Of a stretch of 32,583 nucleotides of DNA, positions 1 through 6,086 are shown one piece after another; the stretch's first letter is position 1; each line of letters opens with the position of its first letter. Where the stretch lies: assembly GCF_003130405.1 (NCBI RefSeq), contig NZ_QEAS01000010.1, positions 122,449-155,031 on the forward strand, written 5' to 3'. The position numbers and the translations under genes are program-made. The stretch comes from Pararcticibacter amylolyticus (GTDB taxonomy: Bacteria > Bacteroidota > Bacteroidia > Sphingobacteriales > Sphingobacteriaceae). The notes beneath the pieces were generated by a model. That model saw only the letters and a program-made list of their open reading frames with translations. It had not been told where the DNA came from and searched no databases.

Positions 1-332
1 TTCCCTTCCTTAATTTCCATTTTTTCAGCGAAATGCGCACAATAGTCACGCAAGTCTTCCACAATATTCTTCTCTCCTGTAGCACGGAGGAAGCTATCTC
101 CCATAGTCTGAAGAGTTTCATAAAAGAAGCGCTTCATCTCATCAACAGGCATATCTTTTGTCCAAAGATCGATGCGTAAAGAATTTTTATAATTGTGGTC
201 CCACAGAGAAAGGATCATTGCTTTTACCGGCAGTTGCTCCCTGTTCTCAGAATCAGATGATTCCCAGGTGATCTGCTCCGGTACATTGTTATCATCCAGC
301 TCTACTGTCAGTTTTATTTCCGCTTTCTTCAT
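1..332 (-). CDS. gldC: Gliding motility-associated protein GldC (3' part cut by window edge)
   Basis: The visible part encodes about 110 residues from ATG at 330-332 and is still open at base 1, so the C-terminus lies outside the window. The opening MKKAEIKLTVELDDNNVPEQ, a central stretch rich in SLWDHN and a very characteristic LRIDLWTKDMPVDEMKRFF match what I know of GldC, a small soluble protein found across Bacteroidetes and first linked to gliding and type IX secretion in Flavobacterium. GldC homologues also occur in non-gliding members, so motility cannot be concluded. The protein has no signal peptide, so it is cytoplasmic. It lies 31 bases downstream of a small membrane protein gene on the same strand and could be co-transcribed with it. 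GldC normally has about 110-115 residues, so only a few should be missing. Confidence 0.85.
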   Translation of the reverse strand, partial: MKKAEIKLTVELDDNNVPEQITWESSDSENREQLPVKAMILSLWDHNYKNSLRIDLWTKDMPVDEMKRFFYETLQTMGDSFLRATGEKNIVEDLRDYCAHFAEKMEIKEG

Positions 333-363
333 TTGTCTTTATTTACACTCTTTTTATTTACTA

Positions 364-621
364 CTAATTTAATACGCTTGCTTTTCCGAGGATCAGTAAA
401 ACAGCCACCGCAAAGATGACAAATAACATCTCAACTATCCAAATCCGTTTAAGATCACGAAGAAATGTCCTGAACAGGATGTCGGATACAGAGCACACGA
501 GTATAAGCAAGATCATCATAGTGAAACTTACACCGCTCTCTTTGGAAAAAACAAGGGGATAGACCAGCAAAACCATAAGGGCTGCCGAAACAAAATTTAA
601 AGGAGTAAGCCGGGCTTTCAT
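364..621 (-). CDS. Small hypothetical membrane protein, three predicted helices
   Basis: An 85-residue protein I do not recognise. It has three hydrophobic stretches, at about residues 9-26, 32-50 and 62-81. A short polar, basic loop containing RTFLRDLKR lies between the second and third, which suggests a small inner-membrane protein. Its ATG (619-621) overlaps the TGA stop of the DEAD-box helicase in an ATGA arrangement, a typical sign of translational coupling. gldC begins 31 bases after its stop. The tight overlap and good hydrophobic pattern support a real gene. No conserved catalytic motif is visible and no function can be assigned. Confidence 0.65.
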   Translation of the reverse strand: MKARLTPLNFVSAALMVLLVYPLVFSKESGVSFTMMILLILVCSVSDILFRTFLRDLKRIWIVEMLFVIFAVAVLLILGKASVLN

Positions 622-2009
622 CCTCTCCTTCCGTTTTTTGATGCCCCCGTGCGACCACTTTTAGGCCCGGCGTTCCTTGTGTTACTTTTTCCCGCCGGTG
701 GTTTCCCCGCCTGGGATTTCACTTGCTTCTTTGCCGGAGATTTTGAGTTGCCCCCCTTCTGGTTCGAATATTTCTTTTCGTGGAAAGCCCCTTTAAACTC
801 AGGGTTTTCTTTACGTTTTTGCGTATCAATCTCACGGGCTATATCCTGGCGTTCATTGAAAGGAGTTTCTTCAACAAACACATCTTCCGGCAAGCTCTTT
901 TCCGGGATCTGCTGCCTGATCAGCTTCTCAATTTTACGGAGGTAGTATACTTCTGCCGGATTACAAAACGTAATCGCATCGCCGGTATTAAAGGCCCGCC
1001 CCGTCCGTCCGATCCTGTGAACATAATCCTCAATAACAATCGGCACATCGAAGTTGATGACATGGCTGACATTACTAACATCAATACCCCTGGCCGCGAC
1101 ATCTGTGGCCACCAGTATTCTCACAGTTCCTTCCTTAAAAGCATTGATCGAATTGATGCGCGTGTTTTGCCCCTTGTTCGCATGGATCACCTTTACCTGG
1201 TCTTCTCCATACCTCCTTTCAAGGAATCTGTGGATATCATCTGCAACGCCTTTCGTTTTACAGAAGATGATCAGCTTATTCAGTTCATCGTCTTTTTGAA
1301 GAAGATGCTGCAAAAGGTTGATCTTAGTCTTGAGGTTTGGAACAAGATATACCGATTGCTGAACCGTTTGAGCCGGCGTGGCCTGTGGGTCTACTTCCAC
1401 TACGGTTGGAAATTTCAGAAAATCACCCGCTATCTTATGCACCAGCTCACTCATTGTGGCCGAAAACAACAAATTCTGACGTTTGCGCGGCACAACTTCG
1501 AGGATACGGTGAATTGAACCAATAAAGCCCATGTCCATCATCTTATCGGCCTCATCAATCACCAGGAATTGCAGAGATTTTACCGGAATATGCCCTTCCA
1601 GATATAAATCCAGGAAGCGGCCGGGTGTCGCCACCAGGATATCAAGCCCTTTTTCCAGCTCAGCTTTCTGCGTTTTAGGCCCTAGTCCACCATAAATAAC
1701 GAGTGTTCTCAGGTCTGTATACGCGGCAAACAAACGGATATTCTCCTCGATTTGCATAGCCAGCTCACGGGTAGGTGCCAGTATCAGGGCCCGGACATCC
1801 TTTCCCTGTGCGTACTTTAGTTTCATGAGCATCGGAAGAACGTACGCTGCTGTTTTACCAGTACCAGTCTGGGCAATACCCATAATATCCTGACCCGCAA
1901 GAATCGGAGTAATCGCCTTTTGCTGTATCGGAGTGGGCTCAGTAAACCCCGCATCAGCCACAGCATTCAGTATCTGGCGGTTCAATTTAAAATCTTCAAA
2001 AGAAGGCAT
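618..2009 (-). CDS. DEAD-box ATP-dependent RNA helicase, RhlE-like
   Basis: A 463-residue cytoplasmic RNA helicase of superfamily 2. The helicase motifs appear in order: a Q-motif around residues 22-30 (FTEPTPIQQ), Walker A AQTGTGKT at 46-53, PTRELA at 79-84, TPGR at 128-131, DEAD at 152-155, SAT at 183-185 and HRIGRTGR at 331-338. The C-terminal 70 residues or so are rich in Lys, Gly, Ser and Asn, as in RhlE/CshA-type enzymes where the tail binds RNA. Such helicases act in ribosome assembly and mRNA turnover, often in the cold; which applies here is unknown. A TATCTTTG box lies six bases before the ATG, and the gene overlaps the following small membrane protein gene by four bases. The core is complete; the tail has low complexity. 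Confidence 0.93.
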   Translation of the reverse strand: MPSFEDFKLNRQILNAVADAGFTEPTPIQQKAITPILAGQDIMGIAQTGTGKTAAYVLPMLMKLKYAQGKDVRALILAPTRELAMQIEENIRLFAAYTDLRTLVIYGGLGPKTQKAELEKGLDILVATPGRFLDLYLEGHIPVKSLQFLVIDEADKMMDMGFIGSIHRILEVVPRKRQNLLFSATMSELVHKIAGDFLKFPTVVEVDPQATPAQTVQQSVYLVPNLKTKINLLQHLLQKDDELNKLIIFCKTKGVADDIHRFLERRYGEDQVKVIHANKGQNTRINSINAFKEGTVRILVATDVAARGIDVSNVSHVINFDVPIVIEDYVHRIGRTGRAFNTGDAITFCNPAEVYYLRKIEKLIRQQIPEKSLPEDVFVEETPFNERQDIAREIDTQKRKENPEFKGAFHEKKYSNQKGGNSKSPAKKQVKSQAGKPPAGKSNTRNAGPKSGRTGASKNGRRG

Positions 2010-2014
2010 AGCTG

Positions 2015-2022
2015 CAAAGATA
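2015..2022 (-). promoter_or_regulatory. Bacteroidetes -7 box upstream of the helicase gene
   Basis: On the minus strand TATCTTTG fits the Bacteroidetes -7 consensus TAnnTTTG exactly and ends six bases before the helicase ATG, implying a very short leader. No good -33 TTTG lies at the expected spacing; the nearest TTG is only about 13 bases upstream. The assignment therefore rests on the -7 box alone. Confidence 0.45.
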
Positions 2023-2072
2023 GTGTTTTACAGGCCAATCACCGAGCTTCTGCCTCTTATTAAGGTAACCTG

Positions 2073-2876
2073 TCAGATAGTGGCTACAGAACCGCCATCT
2101 ACGCGAAGGTTCGTTCCGGTGATAAAAGAGGCCTGTTCTGAGGCCAGAAAAGCTACAGCTGCGCCGACTTCCTCAATCGTACCGGGCCTGCCCAGCTCAA
2201 TTCCGGGCCTGTTTTGTTCAAGGAATTCTCTCTGAGCATTTTCCATCGTAATCCCCTTCGCCCGCGCCTGCCCGCTTAACATATCCTCCACCAGCGGCGT
2301 ATAAATAAAGGCAGGCGAAACGGTATTGATCAGAATATTATCCCTGCCATAAAGCTTCGATAGTCCTTTACTCAAGTTGATAATCGCAGCCTTTGTCAGA
2401 TTATAAGGAATCATGTCCGGATAAGGCTGAAGTCCGTTTTCTGAAGACAAATTGATGATCCTTCCCCATCCCTTTGCCTTCATCCCCGGGATAACTGCTT
2501 TAATCACCCGAATCATCGAAACCACGTTGAGGTCGTACAGACTCAGGTAATCTTCCGCATCAAATTCCTCGAAAGGCACCATTTGACCGATTCCTCCGAC
2601 GTTGTTTACCAGGATATCTATACCGCCGGAATGAGAAGTTACCGTTTCGATCAGGTTATCTATATCTTCCTGACTGGTAACATCAGCCTGAACGGCTTTT
2701 AATTTATTTCCCGTTTCAGCGGATATTTCGCCGATTGTTTTCTCCATTTCATCGAGGTCCCGGGAACAGATGAACACGAGTGCTCCTGCTTCTGAAAGAG
2801 CTTTGGCTATCCCTTTCCCTATTCCCTTACTGCCGCCTGTCACCAAAGCTGTCTTATTACTCAGATCGATTTTCAT
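2073..2876 (-). CDS. SDR-family NAD(P)-dependent oxidoreductase
   Basis: A 267-residue classical short-chain dehydrogenase/reductase. The cofactor motif TGGSKGIG is at residues 13-20. NNVGG at 91-95 is the usual NNAG variant. The catalytic set is Ser144/145, Tyr158 and Lys162 (YNLTK). The C-terminal TGTNLRVDGG is also standard. CSR at the end of the second beta strand (Arg39) suggests a preference for NADP(H), by family analogy. It resembles the 3-oxoacyl-ACP reductase/FabG-like branch, but the substrate cannot be read from the sequence and the neighbours give no pathway. The gene is transcribed away from the dihydroorotase gene across a 125-base divergent spacer and sits 63 bases upstream of the helicase, which has its own promoter box. 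It is probably a single-gene unit. Confidence 0.9.
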   Translation of the reverse strand: MKIDLSNKTALVTGGSKGIGKGIAKALSEAGALVFICSRDLDEMEKTIGEISAETGNKLKAVQADVTSQEDIDNLIETVTSHSGGIDILVNNVGGIGQMVPFEEFDAEDYLSLYDLNVVSMIRVIKAVIPGMKAKGWGRIINLSSENGLQPYPDMIPYNLTKAAIINLSKGLSKLYGRDNILINTVSPAFIYTPLVEDMLSGQARAKGITMENAQREFLEQNRPGIELGRPGTIEEVGAAVAFLASEQASFITGTNLRVDGGSVATI

Positions 2877-3001
2877 CCTGTTAAATTTAAGTTTAAAAGC
2901 TAACCACTACAATAATAACACAATAGCACTCCGGGGAGTTACTTCACGAAAAGAAAAGACACAATGATGATAAATCATTAAATTCGCACAATTTAACTGG
3001 T

Positions 3002-4342
3002 ATGTCTTCCATTCTTATAAAAGCAGCAACGGTAGTAAATGAAGGCCGTATTTTCGAATCCGATGTATTCATCAAAGACGGACGTATTGATCGCATAGCT
3101 CCTCATATCGACATTCGCGCCGATAAAGAGATTAATGCAGAAGGAAAGTATCTCTTACCCGGCTGTATCGACGACCAGGTACATTTCCGCGAACCCGGAC
3201 TCACGCACAAGGCCGAAATCTATACAGAAAGCCGGGCAGCTGTAGCCGGAGGGATTACATCCTTCATGGAAATGCCCAATACTGTACCAAATACTGTAAC
3301 GCAGGAATTGCTTGAACAGAAGTATGCTATTGCAGCCCGGCGGTCGCTGGCCAACTATTCCTTCTTCATTGGCGCGACCAATGACAACCTGGAAGAAGTG
3401 CTTAAAACCAATCCCGAAGATGTTTGCGGAATTAAAATCTTCATGGGATCGTCTACCGGCAATATGCTGGTGGACAATGAAAGAACGCTGGAGGGAATTT
3501 TTGCGAAAGCTCCTATGCTCATTGCCACGCATTGTGAAGATGAGGCAACTATCAGGGCTAATATGGAAGCTTTCAAAAACCAGTACGGCGACAACCTGGA
3601 GCCCTTCATGCATCCTTTAATAAGAAATACGGAAGCCTGCTACAAATCCTCATCGTTCGCAGTAGAGCTCGCAAAACGTTATAATACACGCTTGCATATC
3701 CTCCACATTTCAACGACTAAAGAAACAGATCTTTTTTCTAACACAATCAATCTCGCAGACAAAAGAATTACCGCGGAGGCCTGTATTCATCACCTGTGGT
3801 TTTCTGATGAAGATTACGCAGAAAAAGGTAACTGGATAAAATGGAACCCGGCGGTTAAAACGGCGGACGACCGTCATGGTATATTTCAAGCTGTACTCGA
3901 CGGAAAAATCGACGTTATAGCAACAGACCATGCGCCGCATACCATTGAAGAAAAGTCTCAGCCCTATATAAAAGCTCCTTCCGGGGGACCGCTCGTACAG
4001 CATGCTCTTCCGGCTATGCTTCAGTTTTATCACCAGGGAAAAATCAGCCTGGAGAAAATTGCAGAAAAGATGGCTCACAATCCGGCAATCTGCTTCCGTA
4101 TCCAGGACCGTGGTTTTATACGGGAAGGTTATTTCGCAGATCTCGTTCTGGCTGATCTGAACAGCAGCTCTGCCGTTGAAAGATCTAATATCCTTTCAAA
4201 ATGCGGATGGAGCCCATTTGAAGGCTACAGCTTTAATTCAACCATCACTCACACCATTGTCTCCGGCCATCTGGCATACGATAAGGGGCAGTTCTTTGAA
4301 CAGAAAATGGGAGAAAGGCTAAAGTTTGTGCCGGTGAGTTAA
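3002..4342 (+). CDS. pyrC: Dihydroorotase (amidohydrolase superfamily), Bacteroidetes type
   Basis: A 446-residue cyclic amidohydrolase predicted to close N-carbamoyl-aspartate to dihydroorotate, the third step of pyrimidine synthesis, in the cytoplasm. Visible landmarks are DDQVHFREPG at 57-66, MPNTVPNT near 91-98, Lys145 in GIKIFMGSS as the likely carboxylated metal bridge, His177 in ATHCED, His235 in HILHIS and Asp309 in ATDHAPH. The HxH of the first metal-binding motif is QxH here (Gln59, His61). From memory this is shared by Bacteroidetes homologues rather than being a mutation. Length and overall motif order fit dihydroorotase; dihydropyrimidinase or allantoinase is less likely. The gene is isolated, with no other pyr gene in the window, and is convergent with holA. 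Confidence 0.87.
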   Translation: MSSILIKAATVVNEGRIFESDVFIKDGRIDRIAPHIDIRADKEINAEGKYLLPGCIDDQVHFREPGLTHKAEIYTESRAAVAGGITSFMEMPNTVPNTVTQELLEQKYAIAARRSLANYSFFIGATNDNLEEVLKTNPEDVCGIKIFMGSSTGNMLVDNERTLEGIFAKAPMLIATHCEDEATIRANMEAFKNQYGDNLEPFMHPLIRNTEACYKSSSFAVELAKRYNTRLHILHISTTKETDLFSNTINLADKRITAEACIHHLWFSDEDYAEKGNWIKWNPAVKTADDRHGIFQAVLDGKIDVIATDHAPHTIEEKSQPYIKAPSGGPLVQHALPAMLQFYHQGKISLEKIAEKMAHNPAICFRIQDRGFIREGYFADLVLADLNSSSAVERSNILSKCGWSPFEGYSFNSTITHTIVSGHLAYDKGQFFEQKMGERLKFVPVS

Positions 4343-4353
4343 GATAGAAATTA

Positions 4354-4375
4354 AAAACTGTCAGTGCAGTATTTT
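4354..4375. terminator. Weak hairpin between convergent pyrC and holA
   Basis: AAAACTG (4354-4360) can pair with CAGTATTTT (4367-4375) around a six-base loop, with one bulged base. Read on the minus strand it is followed by TTTTTAATTT just after the holA stop. The stem is short, so terminator function in either direction is only a possibility. Confidence 0.3.
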
Positions 4376-5389
4376 AAACACCAGTTCTTTCAACAGGTCG
4401 GCATCATTGGTGTTCCCCGTTGATTCAACTCCCTTAGTCTTCAGGTCATACTCTCTGAGGTAACTTATTATCTCAAAAGTTTTAGAAATATTGAAGCTTT
4501 TTGCAGCCTGGTCATAATCCTTCACAAAGAACGGGTTTACTCCCAATTCTTTGGCGAGGTTCTGCGGAGTTTTATCTGCAACATAATGATATTTCAGGAT
4601 CTTTGTAAACCAGGTATTCATAGCCCCAAGAACCAGTTGAATGGGATTAGCTTTAGGGTTTGAACCAAAATAACTGATAATCTGATTCGCCTTTATAACA
4701 TTACGCTTGGCGAGTGCATCCTGAAGCTCGAATACATTATATTCCTTACTGATCCCGATATTATTCTGAACATCCTCAACAGAGATTTCATTCCCTTTCT
4801 GAATGTTCAGCATCAGCTTTTCCAGTTCGTTTGAAACTTTTGACAAGTCATTACCAAGATATTCAGCTATGAGGGCTGAAGCACGCGGATTAATCCGGTA
4901 AGCCTTTTCTCTCACGAAGTCTTCTATCCAGGCAGGAACTTTATTTTCGTAGATGGTAGCAGATTCAAAAACGACCCCACTTTTTTCAATTGCTTTATAT
5001 GTCTTTTTCCGCTTGTCGAATTTCCCGTGTTTATAACAAAACACCAGAATAGTACTGGCCAGCGGTTTTTCAAGATAAGTAAGAAACGGATCTCCCCCTT
5101 TTTTGTCGTCACCATCCTTTCCCCACTTCATATCCTGAGCTTCTTTTATCATCACCAATTGAAACTCACTCATCATGGGAAAGCGTTTCGCTGCATTCAG
5201 CACCGTCATCACATCTGTATCCCTGCCGTAGAGTACCGTTTGATTAAACCCCTTCTCTGCTTCGGAAAGAAGATTCCCTTCTATATAATTACTGAAAAGA
5301 TCAATATAATAGGGCTCTTCGCCGTGAAGAAGATACACCGGTTTAAACTTACGGGCCTTGAGGTCATTCAATAAAGCAGCAGCAGTCAT
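4361..5389 (-). CDS. holA: DNA polymerase III subunit delta
   Basis: A 342-residue clamp-loader subunit, which opens the beta sliding clamp during replication. The N-terminus YLLHGEEPYYID (about 19-30) is the degenerate nucleotide-binding start of the delta subunit. PMMSEFQLVMIKEAQDMKW near 70-88 and SKVSNELEKLMLNI near 184-197 are characteristic conserved parts of domains 1 and 2. The C-terminal helical domain with FVKDYDQAAKSF is where delta contacts its partners in the clamp loader. Length matches bacterial delta (about 340). In many Bacteroidetes genomes holA adjoins an HsdR-N-type gene; here that gene is 15 kb away at 20366. The start is ATG at 5387-5389, with a weak -7-like TATCTTAG just upstream. 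Confidence 0.9.
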   Translation of the reverse strand: MTAAALLNDLKARKFKPVYLLHGEEPYYIDLFSNYIEGNLLSEAEKGFNQTVLYGRDTDVMTVLNAAKRFPMMSEFQLVMIKEAQDMKWGKDGDDKKGGDPFLTYLEKPLASTILVFCYKHGKFDKRKKTYKAIEKSGVVFESATIYENKVPAWIEDFVREKAYRINPRASALIAEYLGNDLSKVSNELEKLMLNIQKGNEISVEDVQNNIGISKEYNVFELQDALAKRNVIKANQIISYFGSNPKANPIQLVLGAMNTWFTKILKYHYVADKTPQNLAKELGVNPFFVKDYDQAAKSFNISKTFEIISYLREYDLKTKGVESTGNTNDADLLKELVFKILH

Positions 5390-5398
5390 TTGTGAGGG

Positions 5399-5406
5399 CT
5401 AAGATA
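5399..5406 (-). promoter_or_regulatory. Possible -7 box of holA
   Basis: The minus strand reads TATCTTAG, one base off TAnnTTTG, ten bases before the holA ATG. This is the same close position seen for the helicase gene. No clear -33 element was found. Confidence 0.3.
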
Positions 5407-5429
5407 AGAAAAAATGAAGAGTGGGCGGG

Positions 5430-5719
5430 TTAGTAAACTTCATCATTGTGTGCCTATATCAAGCAGCACTATATCCTGGTGACCTTCGGGATCTGAATTG
5501 TATTCAATCGTAAAAATGATTCTACAGTCATACCCGCAATAACAAGCCAGGTAAACCGCCAGTTTGCCACTTAATTTATGAGTTCGTAGTTCCGGAGAAT
5601 ATGGATCTTCCAACAATTAACTTAAAGCGTTTTTAGTCCCTTTTTCCAAAAGAGGGTTTCTCTAAGAAAATTTCTTATATGACCGTTGAAAAGCTTGTAA
5701 AAACAAGTTTTCTTTTCAC
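5430..5719 (-). pseudogene. Decayed RelE/ParE-superfamily toxin (mRNA interferase)
   Basis: No intact ORF exists, but the minus strand carries a recognisable toxin broken into frames. GTG at 5717-5719 opens VKRKLVFTSF. One base out of frame follows FQRSYKKFS, a TAG (5662-5664), RNPLLEKGTKNALS and a TAA (5617-5619). Next comes a clean 57-codon stretch beginning LLEDPYSPELRTHKLSGKLA and ending DIVLLDIGTQ before TGA (5443-5445). The true family ending, GTHDEVY, is recovered in another frame ending at 5430 if one A is removed. LRTHKLSG, YDCRIIFTI and a terminal HDEVY are hallmarks of RelE-type toxins from antitoxin-RelE pairs known in cyanobacteria and Bacteroidetes. Two stops and two frame breaks make it non-functional. 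Its antitoxin lies seven bases upstream. Confidence 0.8.
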
Positions 5720-5726
5720 CGTAGAG

Positions 5727-5937
5727 CTATAATAAATCTAACTTATTAAACGCCTCTTCCAACGTCAAAGAAGTAAGCTTTCCTGAACGATATTCTTTTA
5801 ATGTTTTTTTGAGCATCCCCGGCTATCTCTTCACGCCGTTCTTCAATCTGGCGTTTCTGCAAAATATCAAGAAGCATCTTGCGGGAAATAGCATCAAGGC
5901 TCATTACCGCATCTAGTGTTGATTGAAGATCTGCCAT
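5727..5937 (-). pseudogene. Frameshifted antitoxin partner of the RelE-type toxin
   Basis: As read, the ORF from ATG 5935-5937 gives 63 residues and ends at 5746-5748. At a run of seven T on the plus strand (5804-5810) removal of one base restores a 69-residue protein. The restored version continues QKTLKEYRSGKLTSLTLEEA and ends with TAG at 5727-5729, directly before the toxin remnant. The N-terminal part (DAVMSLDAISRKMLLDILQKR, then an ERREEIAGDA helix) is the pattern of small helical antitoxins that pair with RelE-type toxins. The indel is in a homopolymer, so a sequencing error is possible for this gene alone, but the neighbouring toxin is clearly degraded. Without a toxin, loss of the antitoxin would carry no cost. 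Confidence 0.7.
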
Positions 5938-5959
5938 AGAACAAACAATTGACTTATTA

Positions 5960-5992
5960 CAAATATAACTATATACTTCTTTCAGTATACAA
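5960..5992 (-). promoter_or_regulatory. Promoter of the decayed toxin-antitoxin operon
   Basis: The minus strand carries TATATTTG (5960-5967), an exact TAnnTTTG -7 box, with TTG (5990-5992) 22 bases upstream as a -33-like element. It lies 22 bases before the antitoxin ATG. The signal is better preserved than the genes it served. Confidence 0.5.
5972..5989. promoter_or_regulatory. Inverted repeat between -33 and -7, candidate antitoxin operator
   Basis: TATACT (5972-5977) and AGTATA (5984-5989) form a perfect inverted repeat with a six-base spacer, centred inside the toxin-antitoxin promoter. Type II antitoxins usually repress their own operon through such palindromes, so this is a reasonable operator candidate; no binding is shown by sequence alone. 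Confidence 0.4.
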
Positions 5993-6055
5993 CAGTTTAC
6001 CGGAAAGTAATTTAACGTACTCCTTTTAGTAATTTCTCTTTATCTATGGAATAAC

Positions 6056-6063
6056 TTAATTTG
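6056..6063 (+). promoter_or_regulatory. Possible -7 box of the macroglobulin gene
   Basis: TTAATTTG differs from TAnnTTTG at one position and lies 23 bases before the first ATG of the alpha-2-macroglobulin gene. No convincing -33 element accompanies it. Confidence 0.3.
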
Positions 6064-6086
6064 CATCATCATTCACCTAAACTTGA

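Noticed and set aside
780-1517. 245-codon plus-strand open frame
   Set aside because: It lies antisense inside the helicase gene, whose motifs are complete; the translation has no family features.
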